Positions 8,038 to 16,795 of a DNA stretch of 64,000 nucleotides are shown piece after piece (positions within the stretch are counted from its first letter, which is position 1; every line of letters starts with the position of its first letter). The notes under the pieces are model-generated. The model saw only the letters and a program-made list of their open reading frames with translations, ran no database searches and was not told the DNA's origin. This stretch comes from Selenomonas sp. AE3005 (lineage in GTDB: Bacteria; Bacillota; Negativicutes; Selenomonadales; Selenomonadaceae): NCBI RefSeq assembly GCF_000686945.1, contig NZ_JMME01000001.1:248001-312000 (forward strand), in the 5' to 3' direction. Made by a program: the position numbers and the translations under genes.

Positions 8038-10095
8038 ATGACTAAACCACAGGCCAGTATAAAGACACTGTTTATCATCAGTATTATTGTTTTGACAAGT
8101 GTACTGCTGGCAATTCAGACGTTCATCAATATCGGACAGTTTAAAAACGGTATGGAGGAACAGGTAAAGGCGACTTTATCTGCCCAGGCTGGTGAGATTG
8201 CCGGGAAATTGGATCAGCGCATACTGCAGGTGGCCCAAAAGACCAGCGGTTTGGCGCGTGGCATATCGCAGCTGAAATCTTATGACACCGATGTGATGTT
8301 TGGCATGGCAGATGGCTATGTACTGTCTGACCCGCTGATTATCGGCAGCGGCTTTTGGTTTGAACCGCGTGCTTATGAGGAGAGCATTGAATTTTACGGC
8401 CCGTATCGCGCTAAAAATGCCAAGGGCTCTGTTGATTTGGACATGAGCTACAGCAATGCCGAATACGGCTACAATAAAATGGATTGGTATACGAATGCCA
8501 TGAAAGCCCCGGGGACAGTGGCCTGGACAGGGCCGTATCTTGATGAAGTCAGCGGCACTACCATGCTGACCAGTGCGGCTGCTGTGCAGAAAAACGGCAA
8601 GAGCGTTGGTACTGTTACGGTAGATATCGGCATTACGGAATTAGAAGACTATGTCAAAGGGATAACCATTGGTACGCATGGTTATGCTTTCCTTGTCGGA
8701 CAGGATGGTTATTATCTGGCCACGCCTGATGCTGATAAGAACATGAAAACCAAAATCACCGAGGAAAGCAATAAAGAGTTAGCAGCCTTTGGCCAAAAGG
8801 TTGTTAACCTGAGCAATCTCGACCTGACGGAAACGGCGGCTTTTGGGGAGGACAGCTATGTTATGGCTGCGCCGCTTTGCATTGATAATATGAAACTGGT
8901 GCTGGTTGCCCCCAAGGCAGATTACCAGGGAGCTATTACCCGTTCCATTTGGATAAGTGTTATCATGGCGCTGGTGGTTATGATTATCCTTTGTGCCGCC
9001 ATGATTATCATCTTTAACCGTCGTGTGGGCGGCCCAATTGAGTACCTTATGCAGGAGGCTGGTAAGATTGCTGATGGTGACCTCACCGGCAAAGTCAATG
9101 CTGAGGCCAAAGATGAAATGGGCAATCTGGGCGTATCGCTCAACAACATGATAAAGAATCTGCGCGGTGTCATCAGCAGTGTCAATGATATGGCCAAGGA
9201 CGTGGCCGTTGCCAGTGAAATGCTGACGACGAGTGCTGAACAGTCAGCCCAGGCCTCACACATGGTAGCCAACAGCATTGTTTCCATTGCGGAAGGTGCC
9301 AGTGAACAGGCCATCGAGGCCAGCAACATTCAGGAAAGTGCCGAGCAGGTAACAGAGGCGGCACAGGGAATAGTTAAAGATACCCAGCTTGTCTTTGACA
9401 ATGCAGTGCATGCCAAGGAAAAAATCAATCAGGGACGTAATTCTATCGAAGATGCTGTACAGCAGATGAATAACATCACGGCCAGCACTGACAGCATTCA
9501 GGCGTCCATTGAGAAACTCAATAACAGTTCCCAGCAGATTGCTGATATCGTACAGATGATTACCGGCATTGCTGAGCAGACCAACCTGCTGGCGCTCAAT
9601 GCGGCGATTGAGGCTGCCAGAGCCGGTGAGGCCGGCCGCGGCTTTGCGGTGGTGGCGGACGAGGTGCGCAAACTGGCTGAAAGCTCGAATCATTCGTCCC
9701 AGCAGATTGCCCAGCTGGTCAAGGCTAATCTCGAGGATATGAAAGTGGCCGTAGAGGCCAGCCACAGTGGTGCGCAAAGCGTACAGGCCGGTATTGAAAC
9801 GGTTAAGTCCGCTGACCAGGTGTTTGCGGATATTGTCAATGTCATTGACGATTTGACAAGTCAAATCCAAAAGATTGCCCAGGGTATAGAAGTCATGGCC
9901 AAGGACAACGAAAGCATGCTGCAGGCCAGTGTGACCATCGCCAATACCAGTGGCAAAAATTCCGATGAGGCGCAGTCCGTATCGGCTGCCGGTGAGGAGC
10001 AAAGCGCCTCCATGCACGAGATTTCTGACGCCGCCCGCAACCTCGCCAAGTTGTCCGGCGATTTGCAGGAACAAATGAAGAAATTTAAATTGTAA
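8038..10095 (+). CDS. Methyl-accepting chemotaxis protein with Cache sensor
   Basis: This 685-aa chemoreceptor has a first membrane helix (residues about 10-30) and a roughly 270-residue extracellular Cache-type sensor with W-F-E-P-R and a repeated Y-D/W-Y pattern. A second helix is at about 303-327, followed by HAMP (about 330-380) and a long coiled-coil signalling domain. The hairpin tip [19 protein letters not shown] is canonical, so it should couple to CheA/CheW. The ligand is unknown; dCache sensors often bind amino acids or carboxylates. It is a stand-alone unit with its own terminator. No chemotaxis kinase gene is in the window. Confidence 0.93.
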   Translation: MTKPQASIKTLFIISIIVLTSVLLAIQTFINIGQFKNGMEEQVKATLSAQAGEIAGKLDQRILQVAQKTSGLARGISQLKSYDTDVMFGMADGYVLSDPLIIGSGFWFEPRAYEESIEFYGPYRAKNAKGSVDLDMSYSNAEYGYNKMDWYTNAMKAPGTVAWTGPYLDEVSGTTMLTSAAAVQKNGKSVGTVTVDIGITELEDYVKGITIGTHGYAFLVGQDGYYLATPDADKNMKTKITEESNKELAAFGQKVVNLSNLDLTETAAFGEDSYVMAAPLCIDNMKLVLVAPKADYQGAITRSIWISVIMALVVMIILCAAMIIIFNRRVGGPIEYLMQEAGKIADGDLTGKVNAEAKDEMGNLGVSLNNMIKNLRGVISSVNDMAKDVAVASEMLTTSAEQSAQASHMVANSIVSIAEGASEQAIEASNIQESAEQVTEAAQGIVKDTQLVFDNAVHAKEKINQGRNSIEDAVQQMNNITASTDSIQASIEKLNNSSQQIADIVQMITGIAEQTNLLALNAAIEAARAGEAGRGFAVVADEVRKLAESSNHSSQQIAQLVKANLEDMKVAVEASHSGAQSVQAGIETVKSADQVFADIVNVIDDLTSQIQKIAQGIEVMAKDNESMLQASVTIANTSGKNSDEAQSVSAAGEEQSASMHEISDAARNLAKLSGDLQEQMKKFKL

Positions 10096-10116
10096 AACGA
10101 TTGTGTTATAAAACGA

Positions 10117-10158
10117 ACAGCGCCTGATTATTGGTATAATCAGGTGCTGTTTCATTTT
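10117..10158 (+). terminator. Intrinsic terminator after the chemoreceptor
   Basis: ACAGCGCCTGATTA pairs with TAATCAGGTGCTGT across a short loop, followed by TTCATTTT. Confidence 0.88.
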
Positions 10159-10274
10159 ACGGCATTTTTATGGTTCAAAATTGTCAGTGTGTGTTGTTAT
10201 GGGAAAATTTTTTCACATAATATTTGTTAGAATGAAGTTAAGGAAGTCAGATATTAGTGAATGTGGAGGAAATA

Positions 10275-11525
10275 ATGTGTAAGGAAAGTATTATTAAAAC
10301 TCGTATTGATGATGCTAAGGAGAGACGTGTCGAACTTCATGCGCATACAAAAATGAGCAGATATGATAGTGTAGTATCAGCTAAAGATTTGATAATGACT
10401 GCAGCCAGGTGGGGATGGGAGGCAATTGCCATCACTGATCATGGCGTAACACAGGCGTTTCCAGAGGCTGTAAAGACTGTGGTTGAGAATAATTTGAACC
10501 TTAAAGTGATATATGGAATGGAAGGATATATGACAGGTGAAGATTACAAGCAAGGAAGAGCTAATCATGTATCTATTCTGGCTAAAAATATAGAGGGGAT
10601 ATATAACCTGAATGAGCTTGTGAGATTATCTTTTCGCCATATGTTTAGGCAAAATCGCATTCCTAAAAATAAAATAGATAAATACAGGGAAGGATTGCTT
10701 ATCGGTTCGGCTTGTATAGCTGGAGAATTATTTCAAGCAATCATTAAAGGATACAGTGATGAAAAACTTATCAAAATTGCAAATTTCTATGATTATTTAG
10801 AAGTACAGCCTTGGGGGTATTACAGGCATTACATGCTTTATGATAATTATTGGATTCAAAGTTTTAAAACAGAAGAGGATGCACAGAAGGTTATTTATAA
10901 GATAATTGAATTAGGGGAAAGGTTGAACAAGTTAGTGGTGGCTACAAGTGATGTCCATTTTCTCGATGAAGATGATGCTGACATTCGTGCGGTTCTTAAG
11001 CATGCAATAGGATTTCATGATGCTGATAAACAGCCTCCTTGTTTTTTGCGGACGACAAAAGAAATGCTGGATGAATACAGTTTCCTTGGCAATAAAACAG
11101 CTTATGATATTGTTGTAAAAAATCCACGATTGATTGCAGATATGGTTGAAAAAATTGTACCTATGCCAACTGGCGATGATACAAAATTAATGTTGAATTT
11201 AAATGATGCAGATAAAATGGATTCATGGGACGATGGGGTATTTAGAATGTCCGTCATAAAGAAAATAGCTAAGGTTACGGCAGAAAGTTATATAAGACGT
11301 TATATAGACGAAAGAAAAGTAAACTTCAGTGATGAAAAAATAAAGGATATATTAGACGGGATAACAGGTGTCAAGACGCATACGGATGTTCATGGTGATA
11401 TGATTATTAACGTACCATATCGCATCTATAAACTTTTACCTACACAAATTTTGCCATCCACCAATATCTGTATCTCACATTATGATAGTAACGCATTCCT
11501 GAATTTTAGAGATGAAAAGACATAA
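10275..11525 (+). CDS. Stand-alone PolC-type PHP domain protein lacking exonuclease and polymerase
   Basis: The 416-aa protein resembles the PHP domain of Gram-positive PolC. V-E-L-H-A-H-T-K-M-S (His22, His24), A-I-T-D-H-G, Y-G-M-E-G, H-V-S-I-L-A-K-N, L-I-G-S-A-C-I-A-G-E-L-F, D-Y-L-E-V-Q-P, D-V-H-F-L and R-T-T-K-E-M-L-D-E-Y-S-F-L-G all follow PolC order. The roughly 170-200-residue DnaQ exonuclease that normally interrupts the PHP domain after Y-G-x-E is absent, and no palm, fingers or thumb follows. The last about 125 residues are unrecognised. All PHP metal ligands I can place are kept, so phosphoesterase activity is plausible. ATG 10275 is chosen for TGGAGG 5 bases upstream. It opens the accessory locus. 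Confidence 0.8.
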   Translation: MCKESIIKTRIDDAKERRVELHAHTKMSRYDSVVSAKDLIMTAARWGWEAIAITDHGVTQAFPEAVKTVVENNLNLKVIYGMEGYMTGEDYKQGRANHVSILAKNIEGIYNLNELVRLSFRHMFRQNRIPKNKIDKYREGLLIGSACIAGELFQAIIKGYSDEKLIKIANFYDYLEVQPWGYYRHYMLYDNYWIQSFKTEEDAQKVIYKIIELGERLNKLVVATSDVHFLDEDDADIRAVLKHAIGFHDADKQPPCFLRTTKEMLDEYSFLGNKTAYDIVVKNPRLIADMVEKIVPMPTGDDTKLMLNLNDADKMDSWDDGVFRMSVIKKIAKVTAESYIRRYIDERKVNFSDEKIKDILDGITGVKTHTDVHGDMIINVPYRIYKLLPTQILPSTNICISHYDSNAFLNFRDEKT

Positions 11526-11632
11526 AAATGAAAAGAGAAATACATATGCTGAATTAAAGGGATAGAAAACGAAGATATCGAATATTACATAAAAGTGTGC
11601 AGCTTCCTGATTAGGTATATGTTATTGGAGTG

Positions 11633-12640
11633 ATGATATTGCGTGTGTATGCTGGAAGTAACAAAAAAATGTTGAATATGTTGGTGCTGGAGATTCTAAA
11701 AGAATATACTGATGCTGAACATCGCCTGACGCAACAGAAAATCATAGACCTGTTATACCATAATTACGGGGCAAAGTGTGACCGTCGTTCCATCCGGAAC
11801 AACATACAGTCTTTGAAAGACATGGGCTATGAGATATATACGGAGCGTGGGTGTTACTTGATGGAGCGAGATTTTGATGATGCAGAATTGCGGTTACTTA
11901 TTGATAGTGTCTTGTTTTCTAAAAATATATCAGTTGCACAGAGTCAACGTTTAATCGAGAAAATTAAAAGTCTAGGGAATCGTTACTTTAGTGCTAAGGT
12001 TAATCATATATCCAATTTGCCTGAACTCCACCATGCTGATAATAAGCAGGCAATGATTGTCTTAGATACGTTAAATGATGCGATAGAGGCCAAAAGGAAG
12101 GTGCGCTTTGTCTACAGCCAGTATGGTATAGACTTCAAGCTCCACCCTAAAAGACCAGAGCCATATACTGTAAGCCCTTATCAAATGGTGGCTAACAATG
12201 GGCGCTATTACCTGATGGGAAATTATGACAAGTACGATAATATATCACATTACCGAGTCGACCACATTACATCTATAACCATGCTGGATGAACCAGCAAA
12301 GCCCAAAAATAAAATCAAAGATTTTGTACAGGGATTCAGCCTGCCTAAGCACATGGCTGAACACATTTATATGTATAGTGGTGAAAGTGTAGATGTTAAA
12401 TTCGTAGCAGATATTGGCCTGATGAATGAATTAGTAGATTGGTTCGGCAGGAATTTCAAAATTGATAAAGAAGATAACAACAAGATATTGGTAACAGTAA
12501 CATGTAACGAAAATGCGATGTTTCATTGGGCGCTGCAATATGGTCAGCGAATTGAGGTTAAGGCACCACAGGTTTTAAGAGACCGTATAAAAATGGCAAT
12601 AGAAGGTATGGCATCAAAGTACAGGGAGGAAAACGTATGA
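11633..12640 (+). CDS. WYL-domain transcriptional regulator
   Basis: The protein of about 335 aa has an N-terminal winged helix (residues about 15-65, including T-Q-Q-K-I-I-D-L-L and D-R-R-S-I-R-N-N-I-Q-S-L). A WYL domain follows at about 135-215, with V-R-F-V-Y-S-Q-Y, Y-T-V-S-P-Y-Q-M-V, G-R-Y-Y-L-M-G-N-Y and Y-R-V-D-H-I. WYL regulators bind nucleic-acid or nucleotide ligands and are frequent controllers of defence islands. The start is uncertain: GTG 11630, ATG 11633 and TTG 11639 are in frame, and TTGGAG at 11625-11630 best fits 11639. The stop overlaps the next gene's start. It is a likely local regulator of the accessory locus. Confidence 0.85.
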   Translation: MILRVYAGSNKKMLNMLVLEILKEYTDAEHRLTQQKIIDLLYHNYGAKCDRRSIRNNIQSLKDMGYEIYTERGCYLMERDFDDAELRLLIDSVLFSKNISVAQSQRLIEKIKSLGNRYFSAKVNHISNLPELHHADNKQAMIVLDTLNDAIEAKRKVRFVYSQYGIDFKLHPKRPEPYTVSPYQMVANNGRYYLMGNYDKYDNISHYRVDHITSITMLDEPAKPKNKIKDFVQGFSLPKHMAEHIYMYSGESVDVKFVADIGLMNELVDWFGRNFKIDKEDNNKILVTVTCNENAMFHWALQYGQRIEVKAPQVLRDRIKMAIEGMASKYREENV

Positions 12641-12951
12641 GTGCCGCTGAGCGGATTTTAATGTATGGAGTATCTGCAGAGCAACATACAAAGATTGCGA
12701 AATTATATCCATTAGAAAAAGGATATGAATTATCGGAAACAGATGAGCTGAGAGACTTGATTGCTGTCCCTGCAAAAGCTATTGTAATAAATCCCAATAT
12801 CTTAAGTGAAGATGAGAAGGCTTTGATTTTTGACTTCTATTTGCAGGTTCATGCTCCCGATGATAGTTTGGTTATGATTTTTACAGAACCCATAACTATT
12901 CCGGCAGCATTAAAGCATTCAGATGTTCACATTCTGGATAATATTATATGA
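12637..12951 (+). CDS. Unrecognised 104-aa protein coupled to the WYL regulator
   Basis: I do not recognise this protein. It starts at an ATGA overlap with the WYL gene and has GGAGG 6-10 bases upstream, so it is translationally coupled and very likely real. The product looks soluble and mixed alpha/beta, with no signal peptide, membrane segment or cysteine motif. The middle reads as two short hydrophobic strands (A-I-V-I-N-P and L-V-M-I-F-T). The next gene starts 26 bases later with its own strong ribosome binding site. Function is unknown; its position suggests a role beside the WYL regulator. Confidence 0.65.
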   Translation: MSAAERILMYGVSAEQHTKIAKLYPLEKGYELSETDELRDLIAVPAKAIVINPNILSEDEKALIFDFYLQVHAPDDSLVMIFTEPITIPAALKHSDVHILDNII

Positions 12952-12977
12952 TTCATTTATGCAAGGAGGTATTTATC

Positions 12978-13607
12978 ATGAATTTGAAGGAAGCTTTTCA
13001 AACGCAGAACAAAATCAATGAATTACTGAGTTATATCACCAGGTATCTGTCCAATAATGACAACGTTATGACGATTACGGAAAAACACTTGCGTAGCAAG
13101 GCATTAAAGGGACAGAAGGATGAGACTGTCGATGTCAGTGAGCGGAGCGAAGAAGGATTTGCTGTAGAGGCATTGTTAAAAGTTTGGCAGGAACTTATGG
13201 AAGAAAAAGAAAAACTGTCGTGCGCAATCGGCAAGGCTAAGGCAGGGATGGGCTTTAACCTTGACGCAACTGTAGATGCTAATAAAAGTAGGCGGTCAAT
13301 GCTTCAGGCATTACAAGGGTTGGCAAACTTAAAGAGTTCTCATGAACTGCAAAAGGGAGAAGGCCAAGGGTATGTGTTTAACAATGATGGCAATCAAACT
13401 TCCTACTACTATGATATTGACCGTATTATGACGATTGATTATGACAGAAACAAGGTAAGGGCAATGGTTAAGGACTTTAATCGCAAGGCTGACGAAGCAT
13501 CTCTCAAGATTGATGAAGCATTGCTCGCTACCAAAGTTGATTACACGCCCAGGTTTGACCTGGCCGGTGAGAACCAATTTATTGTTGAGGAATTGCTGGA
13601 AAAATAA
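12978..13607 (+). CDS. Helical protein, possibly DIP1984-like
   Basis: This 209-aa soluble protein is mostly helical with coiled-coil stretches (residues about 1-30, 60-85 and 155-185) and an unusual Y-Y-Y-D-I-D-R-I-M-T-I-D-Y-D-R-N motif in the middle. The arrangement recalls the DIP1984/septicolysin-like family, whose function is not established; this resemblance is weak and from memory. AAGGAGG lies 8 bases before ATG 12978, which decides the start against an upstream in-frame ATG at 12948. It belongs to the WYL-headed gene run. No catalytic motif is visible. Confidence 0.6.
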   Translation: MNLKEAFQTQNKINELLSYITRYLSNNDNVMTITEKHLRSKALKGQKDETVDVSERSEEGFAVEALLKVWQELMEEKEKLSCAIGKAKAGMGFNLDATVDANKSRRSMLQALQGLANLKSSHELQKGEGQGYVFNNDGNQTSYYYDIDRIMTIDYDRNKVRAMVKDFNRKADEASLKIDEALLATKVDYTPRFDLAGENQFIVEELLEK

Positions 13608-13610
13608 TCA

Positions 13611-13648
13611 GGATATAATCAGCCACTTTAGCAGGGGCATTCATTAAA
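13611..13648 (-). repeat. Island repeat copy 1 (inverted orientation)
   Basis: On the minus strand this carries the 19-base core CTGCTAAAGTGGCTGATTA, identical to copy 2 at 13951-13988 in the opposite orientation. The two copies form a widely spaced inverted pair around about 300 bases that hold no convincing gene: a 67-codon frame there has no ribosome binding site. Confidence 0.6.
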
Positions 13649-13950
13649 GGGAATTCGGTTCAGGTGCAGATGAACTATGAAGCTGCATGCAAATTACTAA
13701 TGATAGCTGATAGCTATTTGTGTATGGAAATTATGGCCTAGAGCCTGAGGTGTGTACCTCCAATGTCCATTATGACGATTCAACTATCGCTATTTCGTTA
13801 TTCGTTAGACGTTATATCTCCATATCGTCTTATCATTATGACCTAATAACGTTTCGCTTTTGGAAAGTTCCTTGTGTAAGGAATAGAAATATTACGTTAA
13901 ATGCCGGGGCCTATTCTTTTTGATAGGTGTTCGGCAATAGAAGGAGCTTT

Positions 13951-13988
13951 GATGGATGCTTCTGCTAAAGTGGCTGATTAATATTATG
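13951..13988 (+). repeat. Island repeat copy 2
   Basis: GATGGATGCTTCTGCTAAAG followed by TGGCTGATTA shares its 19-base core with copy 1, inverted, and about 22 of 26 bases with copy 3. Copies 2 and 3 are in the same orientation and bracket the two AT-rich paralogous genes at 14.0-15.6 kb. Confidence 0.6.
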
Positions 13989-14067
13989 ATGCATATAAAA
14001 TAGTAAACATGTCACTTTGATAAATAAAAAGAAAGGGAGTTGTTGCTTAATATTGGAGAATGCTAAC

Positions 14068-14820
14068 ATGGATACTATAGTAGATGTTGGTTCTTTTACT
14101 GACTTGATGACCTATGATGATTTTGTTGCAATTGAGCTGTTAAATGTGCAAGATGAAAATACAATATTGAAAATGGATAAAATTAGTAATGTCATAATAA
14201 TAGAATACTGCTCGAAATATTCTTATAATTACTCTAAAAGAATCATGTTGATTGTTAAAAAATATAATGATATCGATGTAAAAATAAAGAAAATAATCCA
14301 TACTGATACTAATTATAGTGTGGCATGCTTTGATGATACTAAAAGAAGGATGTCAAACATTCAGACATTGCTTGTTCGTAATCCATATGATATTCCACCA
14401 AATATTAGTAAACTTAAAAAACTAATCGATAAAGAAGTAATGGAAAAAGATTATCAAAGTATGGATTTAATAGAAAATAAAAAAGAATTTGAAAGAGCAG
14501 AAAAAATATGTGATGAATATATATATTATCATATAATGTATAATTCAAAGTTGGCTTTTTATTATTTCATACATAATAAAGCTTTAATTTATGTGATAGA
14601 TGGGATTGATAAGTATAGAGGATGTTCGAAAGAGCAAAAAATTTTAGTAGATGTGATTCGATTTCGGGTAGAATGTGGTAAAAAATGTATATTGAGGCTC
14701 TGGGATCTTGATTCTGGATTTGAAGAATTATCATCTAGATTAATGGATTTGATTGAAGATGGAAAAGTCGAAATACATTATTATAACTATATGAAATTAG
14801 GATTATCATACGTGAACTAA
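14068..14820 (+). CDS. Unrecognised protein, first of a tandem paralogue pair
   Basis: I do not recognise this family. The product of about 250 aa shares a clear C-terminal block with the next gene: Y-R-G-x-x-K-E-Q-K-I, then G-K-K-C and L-W-D-L-D-S-G-F-E-E-L-S-S-R-L. It also shares an N-terminal M-T-Y-D/N-D/E-F motif. The start is uncertain. ATG 14068 with TTGGAG 9 bases upstream aligns best with the paralogue, though the frame is open to TTG 14017. The DNA is far more AT-rich than the window average, a sign of recent acquisition. No signal peptide, membrane helix or known catalytic motif is visible. It resembles the variable immunity-like or defence accessory genes that occur in tandem, but that is inference. 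Confidence 0.65.
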   Translation: MDTIVDVGSFTDLMTYDDFVAIELLNVQDENTILKMDKISNVIIIEYCSKYSYNYSKRIMLIVKKYNDIDVKIKKIIHTDTNYSVACFDDTKRRMSNIQTLLVRNPYDIPPNISKLKKLIDKEVMEKDYQSMDLIENKKEFERAEKICDEYIYYHIMYNSKLAFYYFIHNKALIYVIDGIDKYRGCSKEQKILVDVIRFRVECGKKCILRLWDLDSGFEELSSRLMDLIEDGKVEIHYYNYMKLGLSYVN

Positions 14821-14856
14821 AATTGATTTAACAATTACAATTGTTAAGGTGGCTTT

Positions 14857-15648
14857 ATGGAAATTTATGAATCAGCTGCAAAAGAGTATGAAAGAAATTT
14901 GTCTGAAATGGCTTATATGATGACTTATAATGAATTTATAGCCTGTGTTTTTTTTGATTTAGACAGTGGTAATAAAATTGTAGGCATAGATATAGTTGAT
15001 AATGTATTACGGATAGATTATTGGCAGTATTGTATTCATGAACGTGGGACTAAAATAAAATTTATTTCTCGATATACTACTGATGTTAATGAAAAAGATA
15101 TTCAGGAAAAATATGGATTTGACTATGATTTAAATGTATTTGATAATATTGACACGCGTAAATATTATATTGAATTATTGCTTTATTGTTCTAAAGATAA
15201 AATTCCACCATGTCTTCAGCGAATAAAAAATAAAATAGATACTGCATTAAAAGAATTATTATGGGAAAAAAGAATGTTGATGGAATATGGTCACTTCAAT
15301 GATTATGAAATTTTATCTGCTGATATGATTGTTGATAATTATTATAATAATTTAGAAAATGATAGTTTTGGAGAATTGTTTTATTGGTGTGTGCGTCCTA
15401 CACTTGAAAAATGCATAGTGTGTGGAATAAATGAATATAGGGGACGTTATAAAGAACAAAAAATTATAGCTAATGTAATTCGATGCTTAGGTAAGTATGG
15501 CAAAAAATGTAGACTGGAGTTATGGGACCTTGATTCGGGATTTGAAGAGTTATCGTCCAGGTTAAAAGAGTTGATTAAAAATGGGAAAATTATCTTGGAT
15601 TTACAGCGATATAAACGAGTAAATAATACAAAGTTCATATATCGATAA
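14857..15648 (+). CDS. Unrecognised protein, second of a tandem paralogue pair
   Basis: This 263-aa protein is a diverged copy of the preceding gene. Shared blocks include M-T-Y-N-E-F near residue 22, an I-P-P-C/N segment before a K-K/R-N-K-I-D helix, and the C-terminal Y-R-G-R-Y-K-E-Q-K-I, G-K-K-C and L-W-D-L-D-S-G-F-E-E-L-S-S-R-L. Conservation of the C-terminal block, which ends in a G-K-I/V-x-x strand, implies a common fold or partner there. AAGGTGG lies about 7 bases before the ATG. Composition is very AT-rich like its neighbour. It lies 36 bases after the first copy and is followed by a repeat unit. Function is unknown. Confidence 0.65.
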   Translation: MEIYESAAKEYERNLSEMAYMMTYNEFIACVFFDLDSGNKIVGIDIVDNVLRIDYWQYCIHERGTKIKFISRYTTDVNEKDIQEKYGFDYDLNVFDNIDTRKYYIELLLYCSKDKIPPCLQRIKNKIDTALKELLWEKRMLMEYGHFNDYEILSADMIVDNYYNNLENDSFGELFYWCVRPTLEKCIVCGINEYRGRYKEQKIIANVIRCLGKYGKKCRLELWDLDSGFEELSSRLKELIKNGKIILDLQRYKRVNNTKFIYR

Positions 15649-15671
15649 TTTAATGATATATCGAAAGGATT

Positions 15672-15712
15672 TTGATGGATGCTCCTGCCAAAGTGGCTTG
15701 ATAGTATGTTAT
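15672..15712 (+). repeat. Island repeat copy 3
   Basis: GATGGATGCTCCTGCCAAAG followed by TGGCTTGATAGTATGTTATA matches copy 2 (13951-13988) at most positions, including the flanking TTTGATGGATGC. It lies 24 bases after the second paralogue and just before the nuclease-like gene. Confidence 0.6.
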
Positions 15713-15740
15713 ATGATTTTTATAGAGGAGGAATTCTTTT

Positions 15741-16712
15741 ATGGCTGAAAGATTAAATAGAGATATCTTGTATAGTGCAATCAAAAAAAGATGGGAAAAA
15801 TATAATCCTATGAATAGTGGCGTAACGTTCTACAAATGTAAAACAGATAAAATGAATTCAGAGACAAGAGAAAAGTACTATTTGGCTGATGTTAATGATA
15901 ATTTTTGTTATGAAATGTCTTCTAATCTTGAAGAAAAATTTGGCGGTGCTAATGAAATTAATGGAAAAATGAGAGCACTATATTCATCTTCGGCGATGAC
16001 ATATAACATTTTTACTAGTAAAAAAATATCCAGTGATAAAGTGAAGGTTATAAAGTCTGTTGATGGTTTAGAATCAAATATTATATATAATCTAAGATTT
16101 GAGGAGCCATTACCAGCTTTGTCTACTCATGCAAAACTAGATGCATGTATAGAATCTGAAGATAAATCAACAATTGTTTTTTTTGAGATGAAAATGCGTG
16201 AGTGGCTTATTGGAGGCCCGAGTTCTCTTCCTAAAACATATATGGACGCTAATATTCCTTCTCAAATTAAAGGTTTATTTGAGAAGTATATTAAAATCAA
16301 AAAGGAAAATAATAAGCCTGTAACGATAGAAAACGATGAGAAATTTAAATGCTCAAATGATTATTTTGATGTTTTCCAAATTATAAAGCATGTTTTAGGA
16401 ATATACAATGCTATCCAAAATGAGAAGTTTCCGAAAGGGAAGAAAATAAGATTAGTAATTGGCTACTGGACAATACCTGATGATTTGTTTGATGATAAAA
16501 ATCCCAAACAAAATAAGCAGAAAGTGAAATACGGAAATATAAAGAAACAAATGGAAGCTGAAATAGAAGATTTTATAAAAAACTTCAATGGTATTAAAAA
16601 GGAATTGTTTAAGGAATATGATTTTAAGATAGAGAGGATGACAGTAAAAGATATTGTTGATTGCTTGGATAAAACAGAGGAAGAAGAAGAATATTTAAAG
16701 CGATATATATAA
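15741..16712 (+). CDS. Probable PD-(D/E)XK-fold nuclease-like protein
   Basis: This 323-aa protein of lysine-rich, AT-rich coding sequence has no family I can name. Residues Asp134, Glu149 and Lys151 sit as K-L-D-A-C then T-I-V-F-F-E-M-K-M: a hydrophobic strand ending in E-x-K, with an Asp about 15 residues earlier, the classic arrangement of restriction-endonuclease-like active sites. The C-terminal part is helical, with an acidic E-E-E-E-E-Y end. GAGGAGG lies 9 bases before the ATG. In a run with WYL, PHP and HD proteins, a DNA- or RNA-cleaving effector is a reasonable guess, but the call rests on one motif. Confidence 0.55.
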   Translation: MAERLNRDILYSAIKKRWEKYNPMNSGVTFYKCKTDKMNSETREKYYLADVNDNFCYEMSSNLEEKFGGANEINGKMRALYSSSAMTYNIFTSKKISSDKVKVIKSVDGLESNIIYNLRFEEPLPALSTHAKLDACIESEDKSTIVFFEMKMREWLIGGPSSLPKTYMDANIPSQIKGLFEKYIKIKKENNKPVTIENDEKFKCSNDYFDVFQIIKHVLGIYNAIQNEKFPKGKKIRLVIGYWTIPDDLFDDKNPKQNKQKVKYGNIKKQMEAEIEDFIKNFNGIKKELFKEYDFKIERMTVKDIVDCLDKTEEEEEYLKRYI

Positions 16713-16795
16713 GATAATTATATAGAGGTGAAGTTACCAATATATAACTTACGAGAACGTAACTATAAAGAGTGTTACTAGGAGGAATAGATGCC

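Noticed and set aside
13720-13923. 67-codon plus-strand frame between the first two island repeats
   Set aside because: It has no ribosome binding site and no recognisable motif, and it lies inside the AT-rich spacer bounded by the inverted repeat.
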